Below are positions 1-11,456 of a stretch of DNA of 64,000 nucleotides, piece after piece. The notes under the pieces were generated by a model, which was not told the origin of the DNA, ran no database searches, and saw nothing but the letters and a program-made list of their open reading frames with translations. How positions within the stretch are numbered: position 1 is the stretch's first letter; each line of letters opens with the position of its first letter. Source of the DNA: Dryas octopetala (taxonomy: Eukaryota > Streptophyta > Magnoliopsida > Rosales > Rosaceae); contig OY992833.1 of NCBI GenBank assembly GCA_963921425.1, positions 6,297,228 to 6,361,227 of the forward strand, in the 5' to 3' direction. The position numbers were made by a program, and so were the translations under genes.

Positions 1-624
1 ATCCTAAGATAATATTCATGAGAAAATGAATTATAGATGTTCATAGGTTACAATTCGGATGGGTCTATACTCTATATGTTTGTCACTCTTACAAATTGTA
101 ATGACTTCTGCATGTGTAACAGCTGCTTTATCTTAGTATTAGGGAACATGTAAGTTAACTGGCTAAGGGAAGCCTAAGAAGCTCTTAATTATGCATAGTA
201 AGGAGAGTAATTGCTAAAAGTAACTAGCCAAACCTTTTAGTAGACGAACTTTGTTGACATGATTGCATATTGATTGTTAGTATCCATAGTAAGGTGAATG
301 ATATGCTAGTGGTGGATTCTGACCCCTAGTGTTTCTTTATCATTGTTCTTATCTAAATTAATTCAGTTTGTTATTTTAAAGTTTTTTTCCTTTATTTGTT
401 AGTTTAGTCTCGTTTCATAAACCAATCAAAACCCCTTATTTATGTGTGTGAGTTAGAGTAGATTTAATTGGATTTAATTGAGTTAGTAATCACAACATTA
501 ATACAATTGCCTGTGGGATCGACCTTGTATTTGCAAGCTTTACTACTCCGCGATTCTTGCACTTGCGAGTTAACCTAGAGCTCGGTAAAAGGTTAATTAA
601 TTTGCTCTAGGAAAACATACAACA
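1..624 (+). repeat. 3' part of a Ty3/gypsy-like LTR (or solo LTR), left end outside the window
   Basis: Non-coding and AT-rich. The last 120 bases have the layout of the solo LTR at 19769-20665: a 'gtgggatcgacc' block, a 'tactac' block, a 'cttgcgagt' block, and the same terminus acaaca at 619-624. The copia sequence that follows starts abruptly inside its reverse transcriptase. The LTR therefore appears to be inserted in, or joined to, that copia copy. The matching target duplication (expected GGCAG, as at 625-629) would lie left of base 1 and cannot be tested here. The superfamily is inferred from style only. Confidence 0.5.
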
Positions 625-1140
625 GGCAGTTTGATGTATCTGACTTCAACAAGGCCAAACATTATGCACGCTGTTAGTTTCATTAGGAGATATGGAGAAT
701 CCTATGGAGGTTTATCTCTTAGCTGCAAAGAGGATTTTTTTCATTATCTACAAGGTACAATAGATCATGGTATTCTGTATAAAAAGGGAGCAAACTTAGA
801 TCTGATTGGGTTTACAGATAGTGACTATGCAGGAGATCCGGATGATAGAAAAAGCACATCCGGATACGTGTTCATGATGGGTTCAGGAGCTGTTTCTTGG
901 TCATCAAAGAAGCAACAAATTGTCACTTTATCTACTACTGAAGCAAAATTTGTTGCAGCAGCTTCATTAGCTTGTCAAGCTATTTGGCTTAGACGGATAC
1001 TGGAGTCACTTCACTATAACCAAGAAGATTCAACAGCCATATTTTGTGGTAATATTTCTGCAATCAAACTTTCAAGAAATCCTGTTTTACATTGGCGAAG
1101 CAAGCATATTGACATAAGATTTCATTTCTTGCGTGATCTT
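625..1140 (+). pseudogene. Old copia copy, part 1: end of reverse transcriptase and RNase H
   Basis: The reading frame 631-1140 is open and encodes the copia RT tail (LTSTRPNIMH) and the RNase H domain (FTDSDYAGDP, STSGYVF, SSKKQQIVTLSTTEA, SKHIDIRFHFLRDL). It is closely related to 4990-5520 of the neighbouring element. The frame is cut at 1140 by insertion of a second family member and resumes at 5976 after removal of the insert and one ATCTT duplication. The 5' half of this copy is missing. Confidence 0.88.
1136..1140. other. Target-site duplication ATCTT, left copy
   Basis: ATCTT directly precedes TGTTAGAATT of the 5' LTR. The same five bases follow the 3' LTR at 5971-5975. A 5-bp duplication is the copia integrase signature and fixes the insertion boundaries. 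Confidence 0.9.
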
Positions 1141-1399
1141 TGTTAGAATTATTAATTGTTATTTACTTGTTGAATAAGTCTTTGTTGTCCTATTCTTATG
1201 GGACCGTTTAAATTATTACTAGTTTGTTGGTATGTCCTACAGTACTGGTCAAGTGGTTAGCATTTGGAACTAGTGGTTCCTAATTATTCTCTAAGTTTGT
1301 TCCTGTATGTTCTACTTAAGCTGAATGGTCAATAAAAAAAATTATTCTTTTCAGCTATCCTTATCAAAGTGTTCTTTTCAACATTATTAAAACACTTAA
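1141..1399 (+). repeat. 5' LTR of copia A
   Basis: Starts TGTTAGAATT and aligns with 5710-5970 and 6191-6424. The terminal CA seen in the 3' LTR is mutated here, with the end reading acttaa. It contains 'caataaa' near 1330, a possible polyadenylation signal. Confidence 0.9.
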
Positions 1400-1402
1400 A
1401 TC

Positions 1403-1414
1403 TGGTATCAGAGC
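1403..1414 (+). other. Primer-binding site, initiator tRNA-Met type
   Basis: TGGTATCAGAGC lies a few bases inside the 5' LTR and is complementary to the 3' end of plant tRNA-iMet, the usual copia primer. Confidence 0.9.
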
Positions 1415-1496
1415 TCCCACTGGGCCTGACGTAAAAAAAAAAAACTGTCCAATAATAGAAAAAGAAAAGCAGCAGCTCTTACGGCTGTAAGTTTCA

Positions 1497-2462
1497 ATGG
1501 CGACGGACAACAACATTGTGCAACTAGCTATACCTCGCTTCGATGGTCATTACGATCATTGGAGCATGTTGATGGAGAATGTTTTGAGGTCCAAAGAATA
1601 TTGGACCCACGTGGAGACCGGTTTTGAAGAATTGGAAAATGCAACGGTGTTGACAGAAACACAGCAAAGGAAGCTGGATGAATCCAAATTGAAAGACTCA
1701 AAGGTGAAGAATTACCTATTTCAGGCTATTAATCGTGCTATTTTAGAGACCATTTTCCAAAAGGATAATTCGAAGCAGATTTGGGATTCCAAGAAGAAGA
1801 AATACCAGGGCTCAACAAAAGTGAAGCGTTCCTAATTGTAAGCACTTCGAAAGGATTTCGAGACTCTTTACATGAAATAAGGAGAGTTTGTCAATGATTG
1901 CTTCTCAAGAACAATGGCAATTGCAAATAAGATGCGTATTAAAGGCGAGACGATGAAAGATGTGATCATTGTTGAGAAGATCCTACGATCGATGACCACA
2001 AAGTTTGATTATATTGTATGCTCTATTGAGGAGTCCAACGATGTTGAAACACTTTCTGTTGATGAGCTTCAGAGTTCTAAGCAAGTTTATGAACAGAAAA
2101 TCAACCACAGTACAACCAAGGAGCAGGCGTTGAAAGTTTCAACCTATAATAATTTTACAGCAACAAATGGATGTAGTCGTGGACAAGGAGGAAAAGGTCG
2201 CGGTGCTGGCAGAGGTAGAGGCAGAACTAATGGCAGAGATAAAATTAGTCACACCGATTCTGAAGGCAGCAACATGGATGATTCACGCACTCATCAAAAT
2301 TCCAGTGGTAGAATAGCTCACACTTCTGGCAACAGAGGCAGAGGTCGGTGGCAGTCAAACAATTATGGTGAGGAATTTGATAAGTCCAATGTTGAATGTT
2401 TCAGATGTGGTAACTTTGGTCACTACCAGGTAGAATGCTACACCAACATGAATAAAAGATAG
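1497..2462 (+). pseudogene. gag of copia A (UBN2-type, zinc knuckle)
   Basis: Starts at ATG 1497 (MATDNNIVQLAIPRFDGHYDHW, the usual N-terminus of this gag class). It ends with a CCHC zinc knuckle, CFRCGNFGHYQVEC, at about 2396-2440, after an RG-rich linker. The frame 1497-2462 is uninterrupted by indels but has in-frame stops at 1833, about 1839 and about 1878. At least two look like CAA-to-TAA changes. The capsid would bind and package element RNA; this copy cannot make it. Confidence 0.88.
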
Positions 2463-2478
2463 GAAGCAAAAGCTAATT

Positions 2479-5400
2479 TTGCTGAAAAAAAAAAAAAAAG
2501 ATGAAGTTGCTCTTCTCATGGTGAGTCAAGCCATTGAAGACCCCCAAAAGAATGTGTGGCACTTGGATACAGGGTGCAGCAATCACATGAGTGGAGAAAA
2601 ATCCTTTTTCTCTACCTTGGATGAGAATTTCAGAACAACAGTCAAATTTGGGGATGATTCAAAAGTTTCAGTTTTGGGAAAAGGTAACATCAAGATTCGG
2701 GCCAAAGACAATACTCTGCATAGTATTTCAAATGTTTTCTATGTTCCGAATTTAAAGAGCAACTTGCTGAGCTTGGGTCACTTGCATGAGAAGGGGTATT
2801 TAATCAATATTGCAGGTGGTTCTTGTCGGACTCATGACCAAAAGAAATGTCTAATTTCTCAGGCCGCAATCACAAAGAACCGCATGTTTCCTTTGCAAAT
2901 TCGAAATGATGTTGCTACTTGTTTCTTTGCAAAGGTCACTAATCCAGCATGGCTTGGCATTATAGGTATGGTCATTTGAATTTCAAAGGAATAAAGTTGT
3001 TACATGATAAAGAAATGGTAGCTGGCCTTCCTCGAATTACATGTCCTTCTCAAGTTTGTGAAGCTTGCATTGTGAGCAAACAACATCGAAAAATTTTTTC
3101 CAAAGGAAAAGCATGGAGAGCAAGCAGAGTTTTGGAGCTGATCTATTCAGACATATGTGGACCAATTAATCCATTATCTAATGGCAGCAAGAGGTATTTT
3201 ATATCATTCATTGATGGTTACAGCCGCAAAACATAGGTATATTTCTTGCAGGAGAAATCTGAAGCCTTAGATGCATTCAAACGCTTGAAGGCTTTGGTTG
3301 AGAGTGAGGTTGAGAGTAAGATAAAAACTCTCAGAACTGATCGTGGAGGAGAATACAATTCTCATGACTTTGAAGTTTTTTGTGCTTCTCATGGCATCCG
3401 TAGGAAGCTTACGGCGGGGTATACACCACAACAGAATGGTGTGGCCGAGAGGAAGAATCGTATTATTTTAAATATGGTACAGAGTATGCTGAAAATGAGC
3501 TGCATTCCAAAGAGCTTTCGGCCAGAAGCTGTCAACTGAAGCATCCACATATTGAATAGGAGTCTAACATTTGCAGTTCGAAATATGACATCCCAAGAGG
3601 CATGGAGTTGCCGCAAACTAGTTGTTGATTACCTCAAAGTTTTTGGGTGCATTGCTTATGCACAAATTCAAGAAGAGAAGAGGAAGAAGCTTGACGATAA
3701 AGGTGAAAAATATGTGTTCCTTGGTGTGAGTGAAGCTTCCAAGGCTTATAAGTTTGTATATCCCCACTACCAAGAAGATTATCACAAGTCGAGATGTTGT
3801 ATTTAATGAAGACAAGATTTGGAATTGGAGGAGTAGCCCAACACAGTAAGGAATTCCTGTCAGTTTTGATGAAGAAAACGACGATAAAGTCACTGCCCAG
3901 CAGCAGCAACAAGATAGCTCAATTCCATCCTCAAGTTTTAACACATCATGTTCTTTTGTAATTATGCCTAGTGCAGTTCACCCAACTTCACCTAATGCTT
4001 GACTACAACGCACAAGGAAGAGACCTACATGGATGATAGACTATAAGGAAAGTGACTCTGATGATTTCAATGAGGATGATGTCATTCATTTTGTTCTACT
4101 TTCAAAGGTTGATCCATTAGTTTATGAGGATGCAGTAAAAGACTCAAAATGGCAAGCAGCCATGGATGCCGATACAAGCTATAGAAAACAATGACACTTG
4201 GGAGCTATCTGATCTTCCAGCGGGGCAGAAGAAAATTGGTGTAAAGTGGGCTTATAAAACCCAATTAAATGAGAAGGGAGAGATCAACAAACACAAAGCA
4301 CACTTGGTGGCAAAAGGCTATAAATAGGAATTTGGAGTTGATTACAATAAGGTGTTTGCTTCGATGGCAAGATTGGATACCATATGGTTGGTGCTTTCCA
4401 TGGCAGCCGAAAGCAATTGGCCTATTTACCAGTTAGATGTGAAGTCAGTTTTCCTTCATGGAGAGCTCCAAGAGCAGGTATATGTTGATCAACCTTCTAG
4501 CTATGTGCAAACAGGGAAGGAGAAGAAAGTTTACAGTTTTAAAAAAGCACTTTATGGACTGAAACAGGCTCCGAGAGCTTGGTACTGTCGCATATAGGCA
4601 TATTTTGTCAAAAAAGGCTTCACAAAGTGTCCACATGAGCCCACACTGTTCATAAAACTTATTGACAATCATAATTTACTTGTTGTGTGTCTATATGTGG
4701 ATGATTTAATTTTCACCGACAATGATCGAGTAATGTTCAATGCTTTTAAGCATTCAATGATGACAGAGTTTGACATGATAGATTTGAGCATGATGTGTTA
4801 CTTTCTTGGCATTGAGGTAGAGCAATCTGGGGCTGGATTATTTATAAATCAGAAGAAGTATTTGCTAGAAATTTTGGGCAGGTTCAAAATGTTGAATTGC
4901 AATCCTGTTGGTAGTCTATCATTACAAGACTTGAAGCTCAAGAAAAATTCTGGAGATAAGAGAGTTAATCCTACTCTGTACAAGCAAATAGTGGGCAGTT
5001 TGATGTTTTTGACTTCGACAAGGCCAGACATTATGCATTATGTTAGTTTGATTAATCGATATATGAAGAATCCAATGGAGGTTCATCTCTTAGCTGGAAA
5101 GAGGATTTTTCGTTATCTATAGGGTACAATAGATCATGGTATTCTGTATAAAAAGGGGAGCAAACTCATATCTGATTGGGTTTACAGATAGTGACTATGC
5201 AGGAGATCCGGATGACAGAAAAAGCACATCTGGATATGTGTTCATAATGGGTTTAGGAGCTGTTTCTTGGTCATCAAAGAAGCAACAAATTGTCACTTTA
5301 TCTACCACTTGAGCAGAATTTGTTGCAGCAGCTTCATCAGCTTGTCAAGCTATTTGGCTTAGATGGATACTGGAGTCACTTCACTATAACCAAGAAGATT

Positions 5401-5640
5401 CAATAGCAATATTTTGTGATAATATTTCTGCAATCAAACTTTCAAGAAATCCTGTTTTACATGGGCGAAGCAAGCACATTGACGTAAGATTTCATTTCCT
5501 GCGTGATCTTTGCAAGGATGGGATCATTGATCTGATTTATTGTAGAAGTGAAGACCAAGTGGCAGACATCTTGACCAAACCTCTCAAGCTACCAGAAATT
5601 TATTGGGAGTCTACTCCATGAAGGATATTCACTGTGCAGG
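2479..5640 (+). pseudogene. pol of copia A: protease, integrase, RT, RNase H, multiply broken
   Basis: The protease motif LDTGCSNHMSG is near 2565. The integrase zinc region (YGHLNFKGI ... CEACIVSKQH) lies at 2960-3090, the catalytic core ([26 protein letters not shown]) at 3140-3460, and the RT ([34 protein letters not shown]) at 4430-4710. RNase H covers 5130-5600. Frame changes occur after a 15-A run near 2485, near 2950 and near 3780, and stops occur near 3234, 3537, 4323, 4595, 5120 and 5310. It is not translatable as a polyprotein. Confidence 0.9.
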
Positions 5641-5709
5641 AGACTGTGGCACATGAGTTGAAGTTTGCTTCTGTAAACTGATGTCTGTTGACTTCAGTTT
5701 AAGAGAGGA

Positions 5710-5970
5710 TGTTAGAATTATTAATTGTTATTTACTTTGTTGAATAATTCTTTGTTGTCCTATTTTTATGGGACCGTTTAAATTATTGCTAGTTTGTAGG
5801 TATGTCTTACAGTAGTGGTCAAGTGGTTAGCTTTTGGAACTAGTTGTTCCTAATTATTCTCTAAGTTTGTTCCTGTATATTCTGCTTAAGCTGAATGGTC
5901 AATAAAGAAAATTATTCTTTTCAGCTATCCTTATCTAAGTGTTCTTTTCAACTTTATTAAAACACTTACA
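5710..5970 (+). repeat. 3' LTR of copia A
   Basis: Starts TGTTAGAATT directly after the purine tract aagagagga (5701-5709) and ends acttaca. It is followed by ATCTT (5971-5975), the right-hand target duplication. Confidence 0.92.
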
Positions 5971-5975
5971 ATCTT

Positions 5976-6190
5976 TGCAAGGATGGGATCATTGATCTGA
6001 TTTATTGTAGAAGTGACGACCAAGTATCAGACATCTTGACCAAACCTCTCATGCAACCAGTGTTCTTGAAGCTGAGAAATTTATTGGGAGTCTGCTTCAT
6101 GAAGGATATTCACTGTGCAGGAGACTGTGGCACATGAGTTGAAGTTTGCTTTTGTAAACTGATGTCTGTTGACTTTATTTTAAGGGAGGA
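5976..6190 (+). pseudogene. Old copia copy, part 2: end of RNase H, polypurine tract
   Basis: It continues the frame left at 1140 (CKDGIIDLIYCRSDDQ, ILTKPLMQPVF) and ends with a short C-terminus. The purine tract aagggagga at 6182-6190 abuts the LTR. Joined to 631-1140, the RNase H of this older copy reads without a stop until its natural end. Confidence 0.85.
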
Positions 6191-6424
6191 TGTTAGAATT
6201 ATTAATTGTTATTTACTTTGTTGAATAAGTCTTTGTTGTCCTATTCTTATGGGACCGTTTAAATTATTGCTAGTATGTAAGTATGTCCTACAGTAATGGT
6301 CAAGTGGTTAGCTTTTGGAACTAGTGGTTCCTAATTATTCTCTAAGTTTGTTCCTGTATGTTCTACTTAAGTTGAATGGTCAATAAAGAAAATTATTCTT
6401 TTCAGCCTTATTAAAACACTTACA
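6191..6424 (+). repeat. 3' LTR of the old copia copy
   Basis: Same family as the LTRs at 1141 and 5710. It starts TGTTAGAATT and ends acttaca, with an internal deletion of about 27 bases near 6406. The left partner LTR is absent, so no target duplication can be tested. 6425-6593 holds no recognised feature. Confidence 0.88.
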
Positions 6425-8768
6425 CTTCCCACTCAGAAAATTCACCTCTTTTTTGGTTTTGTTTTGTTTTTTGTTTTCTAAAATTTTATTCATTGTAGTT
6501 CATCTATATCTTGGATGATATTAATAATTAATCACTCAGTTCGAATCATTGTCCGTTCTTCATATCCCAATAAAATCACCACCCAAATCCATGCACTACT
6601 ACAAAATTGTCGATATATATCAGTCGTGGACAAATATCTAATTGGGCAGCCGTCTGATATAGCGAGTCGTGATATCTAATGTTCATATTTTAGATATCAG
6701 TTTTAAACTGATATGTAAACATTGTTTATATATCTTTTTTTTTTTTTTCCAACCTGATATCCTAAATACAAAAGGGATATCCAATTTGATATTATTTCTG
6801 ATATCTATAAAATCCGAGTATCAATAGTTTTGGTTAATAGATATCGTATTTGAAGTAGAATATGATATAAAACCATAATATCAATATCAAGTTTGAGGTA
6901 GAATATGATATAAAACCATGGTATCAATATCAGGTTTGAAGTAAAACATGATTTAAAATCATGTTATCAATATCAGGTATATAGTAAAATCTAATATGTA
7001 ATCTCGATATCAATATTAGGTATGAAACAGACTCTGATATCTAAACATTGTTTATATATCAAGTCTGAGAGAGAATTTGATATCAAAACGGTATAACATT
7101 TCAGTTTTTAGACCAAAACTGATATTGTTTATTATTTCAAGTTTAAAAAAAGGATTTGGAATATATATTATATATATTAGTTTTTTTTTTTCACCTAAAA
7201 GGGATATCAATGAATTAAACATACAATTGTGCCTGTAATTTGAAATGACCTAAAATTTGTGTAAGTATAAAATCTTCGATTCCCATATATTTCATATTCC
7301 AAGCACCAATAACATTCAAAGTACCCCAAAAAGGGATTACAGTACAATATCCAACAAAACTTGTAAGTTACATATTATTAGAAGATATCAATTGTATTTA
7401 AACCAAGATATAAAACGTATCTCAATTACAAAAACAAAAAAATTTGGAATGACTTAGGCAAACAAGTTCATCCTCTGTTCTGATCCTTTCTTTCCTAATA
7501 ATTCTGTGCTTCACCAGCCATTATGCCAAATGATGTCCTTTGCACTATCTTCTAATTTACATTTAAGAACATAGAAGTTAATAACTAAAACTGAGCTGAA
7601 ATAGAAAAATAATAATAATCATAATAATCATTCTCTTTATAAAGATAAAACAAAATCAAAGCCAAAAAAAAAAAAAATACTCACTCTCTTTATAAGATAA
7701 AACAGAATAAATCAGAGTGATGTTTCTTAGTTATCCTTTTGTTTTTTAAGAAATGCAAATTACTTACAGAGGACCTTCCTTTAGCTTACTGAGTAGCCCA
7801 TCCTATACGAGTGCGCTGCATCCACACCAACTGCTGAAATGGCGAAATTCTCTTCATTTGCAATCAAGACAACCACCACATGCAGTTGACTTCAATTTTG
7901 GCTTTGTCTCCCCCAGCCTTCTCATGAGCTCAGTTACAAGTTCAACATGCCCCAAGCAATCAGCTCGTAGTTCCACAACCACAAAGTTTATCCCCATCGA
8001 TACTCAATGAGAATGGATCAAATTCCTGCAATTCCAACAAACATATGCACAATGAATCATCATTACCTACCAAAATGACAAAAAAAATATCATTATTGCA
8101 TTTTAACTATAGCCCACTAGTGTTCTGTACACAATGTGAATTACAAGATCAAACTCCTGTAATGAAAATCTAAACCATCATTGGATATGGAACAATTAGA
8201 GAAATTCAATACCTTGGCTTTGAACGGAAAATAAATTAATAAGCCACAGTGATGTTGATTTTATGGTTGGCTTCAAATACTGTCAAACAATATAGCATGA
8301 ATAAAAATGCTCATCAGTTTGTTGCCCCTCAGAAATAAACTAAAAAAATCACTTTTGTAGGGATGAAAGTAGACTATAAAGGCAAGATCTTTGCACTTTC
8401 TTTGCAGCTAGCCTATTAGTGACATGCAAGGAGCACTGGAAATATAAAAGACCTATTTAATCACTCTCAATGAAAAAGCCTATGCACTAAGAAGGTCAGA
8501 GAAATTATTTGACCTTGTTTGCAGCCATAAACTATGCAGAGAAGGTTATGGTAAAGATCATAGTGAGTACCTGAAAAGAGAGAAGGAATCAGACCAACAA
8601 CAGGTATGAGCTCAGTCTGCAATATAAAGTTAAACCCTGCAAGAACCAAAAACCAGAAACCAAAACCATATTTTGTTTTAATTTCCATAAACCTATACCC
8701 TGCAAGAAATCGAAGTTCTCTTTGCCTATAACCCTAATTCCAAAATCAAACCCCAGTTCCCAGAAATA

Positions 8769-8830
8769 AACACTACAAGAAATTAGGGCATTAGTGACGA
8801 ACAGTTTAGGACTGTTGTAAACGGTGATAT
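8769..8830 (+). repeat. Isolated CACTA-type terminus inside the larger element
   Basis: CACTACAAGAAATTAGGGC occurs at 8769-8787, inside the large CACTA-like element. It looks like the end of a second, smaller CACTA-type MITE. No matching inverted end was found nearby, so it is probably a remnant. Confidence 0.4.
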
Positions 8831-10518
8831 GGAACTTTTTTTGTCTAATTAATTAAATTTATAGAGATGCATATTGCCAGACAAAATATGTATAAATATA
8901 ATGCAACAATGTCACAATATATAAATATAACTTTTCTTTGTAATCTTTATCGCTTTGAGCATTCTATATAACTCATGCATATATACTTGAATAAGAATCA
9001 TAAGATCTAGAAGAAAAGCACTCAACTTACAAGTTGGCTATGAAAGACAAACTAAGAATTGGAGCACTTGCTAGTTGCTATATGTATATAAACTTATGAT
9101 CAAAGAATGTAGAGGTACATTAGGTCCAGCTAGATTAATAGCTAGCTAACATTACCTTCTTTTGGATTAACACAGGGAACTAACTCTATGATTTTCACTT
9201 TTTCTTTCCCTCTACATTTATGTGTAGTGAAATGAATTAGAGTTCTTGTTTTTAGCATAAATAAATTAGAGTACATGTTATTTACTTGTTCTAGTGTAAA
9301 AAAGATAAAAAAAAAATCAAAGAGAGCTACAAGAAATCTTACAAAAACTTTAAAAGCAGAGTAATGAGCAGGCATCCCATATATGCAGCACTTGGTGAAC
9401 AATCAACCATTTCAACCATTAGAAAAATACAATATAAATAGAAGACAACATAGCTGGATAACAAATATCATATTAGAAACCACAAAGGGATATATTTGCA
9501 AGCACATCATTAGTCATGACACATGTACGTAATTGGGAGTTCCAAAGCACCTGCACAAAAAATAGATAAAACAATAGCTTTATACAAAACACACCAATTT
9601 AGGATAAAGGTTAAATAATAGAAGCATACGGAACTCATAACCACCACATATAACAAATACTAGTGAAAGAATAACATAAAACAAAAATCAAACTACCAAA
9701 AGCCAGGAAAAGAAAACAATCGTTTATTCCTTTACCAAAGTTGGTGGATCAATGGTGAGTCAAGGTGGAGGATGGGCACGGTGGTGGGCAAGAGCTAGTG
9801 GCTCAATGATAGGCTGCAAAAAACACAAAAATTTATATTAAAAAAACACATAAATTAATTAAAAGTATACATTTGTACCCTGTTTAAATTAATTAAATAA
9901 GCTATACAAACACACACACACACACACCCGTACTCTGTTAAGCCAACCTCTTAAATGAATCCTTGAAATCGATCTCTTAGCTCAGAACCACAATCTATTC
10001 ACCTACAAAACCAAAGTATAAAATCAAGAGCGAATTGATAGAGAAAGAAATCAGATATTCAACAAAAAAAAAAAACCCTAAACGAGATCGAAGACGGAGT
10101 TGCAGGCTGAGGCTTCATGAAGCTCAATGAAGTCTTAGGTGACTCAATGTTGGGGTTCACCAAGGTGAAGTCGCCGTCATACGCCGCCTCTCTCGCTGTA
10201 AAATAACTGGAAAAGTCGCGGCTTTGTAGCCTTCAAACTGCTGTCGTGCATGGCTGTCAAGGCAAGTGAAGGCCATCGATAAACACATATCGACAGTAGG
10301 AACCCATTGTGGCCGGATTTGGGCCGCGACGCCGTCGCGATTAGAAGATCGTCGGAGAAGTCCATCGGGTCTGTGTGGCTCGATTCTAGTTTCTAGCTTG
10401 GTTTCAGGGCGAGTGAAGTACAAGGAAAGAGAGAGGAGAAGGAAAGGAAGAGAGTGGTGTGCATCTCGCCGGCCAAACTCGCCGGACAGCGAGAAGGAGA
10501 AGAGATCGAGTTCGCAGG

Positions 10519-10520
<2 letters not shown>

Positions 10521-10561
<41 letters not shown>
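10521..10561. repeat. (GA)n microsatellite
   Basis: About 20 uninterrupted GA units inside the CACTA-like element. It creates spurious Arg/Glu-rich frames on both strands. Confidence 0.95.
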
Positions 10562-10564
<3 letters not shown>

Positions 10565-11018
10565 TAGTGTCTAACAGTCTGTTTGTGGGTTTGTGGGTGT
10601 GTGTGTGTTTTGCGTTTGTGTCTGAGCTTTGTGAGGGTTAGTGTCTAACAGTCTGGTAGGACAATAATTTTAAGTGGGGTCATACTTATGTAGATAAAAT
10701 ATTAGTTGACATGTTAGACTTTATAAAATATAAAGAAAAATTAAAACATTAGATATCAGGTGATTTGGGTGGTAGGAAAAAAAACTTATAAGTGGTGTGT
10801 TAAGATATCAGTTGACAGTTTAAACTGATATTTTACAAAATTTTAAAAAAAGGGAAAACATTATATATCAGATGGAAAAAAAAAAAAAAACATGTGATTT
10901 CTATTAGAGTTTAGATATTAGCAAAGAAATTAACTGATATTATAATATTTACAATATCAGTTTTTTCAAATCTGATATAAAAGAGGTGATATCTATTGAT
11001 ATTTTTCTTGTAGTGATG

Positions 11019-11275
11019 GTAGCCACTGCCATAAAAAATCATCAATCATTTGCACCTTATTCTCAATCATTTTTTGGATTTTCTTTAATTTTTAGTTGTA
11101 TTATCTTTAATTTTTCATCTGATCGACCATCTAAAGCTTCCATGGCTGAATAGAATATTGAGTAGAAAGATACATGCAAGGAATTTATTGCAGTAGTTTG
11201 AGCACCAAATCACAAACTTCATAATGACTTAGAGATCCATGGAGATAGTGGAGGAGCATGAGGAAGGGACAAGAT

Positions 11276-11329
<54 letters not shown>

Positions 11330-11456
11330 GAGAATGAAGAGAAAGGCCGGGGGGAAGGAGAAGTAGCCATGGCTACCATGGCTAAGCAACCTTGTGTGTG
11401 GGCACGTGGCTGTGTGTGTGACAGAGAGAGATATATATTGAATCTGGGGATATACC
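11019..11456. other. Unassigned interval with a (GA)n microsatellite at 11279-11327
   Basis: It lies between the CACTA-like and hAT-like elements. The only structure seen is about 24 GA units at 11279-11327. No convincing coding sequence. Confidence 0.6.

Larger units (their letters stand above)
1141..5970 (+). mobile_element. Ty1/copia LTR retrotransposon A, complete but decayed, self-nested
   Basis: 4,830 bp bounded by LTRs (1141-1399 and 5710-5970) and ATCTT duplications. It has a tRNA-iMet PBS at 1403-1414, gag, protease, integrase, RT and RNase H in copia order, and a polypurine tract at 5701-5709. The two LTRs differ at about 13 positions by eye (about 5 percent), suggesting an insertion one to a few million years old at usual plant rates. 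All domains carry stops or frameshifts, so it is not autonomous. The target is another copy of the same family. Confidence 0.93.
6594..11015. mobile_element. Non-autonomous CACTA-like DNA transposon
   Basis: 4,422 bp starting CACTACTACAAAA and ending TTTTTCTTGTAGTG (the reverse complement starts CACTACAAGAAAAA). It is flanked on both sides by ATG (6591-6593 and 11016-11018), the 3-bp duplication expected of CACTA elements. Both subterminal regions (6610-7130 and 10670-11000) carry many copies of TGATATC/GATATCA in both orientations, as in CACTA transposase-binding arrays. No transposase frame was found. Short frames near 7753-8010 and 10157-10574 show no family resemblance. The inverted repeats are imperfect after about 6 bases, so the calls rest on termini, TSD and subterminal repeats together. 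Confidence 0.75.

Noticed and set aside
10157..10641. Overlapping frames on both strands around the GA repeat, up to 102 residues
   Set aside because: Driven by the (GA)n tract and locally higher GC. No domain, and they lie inside a non-autonomous CACTA-like element.
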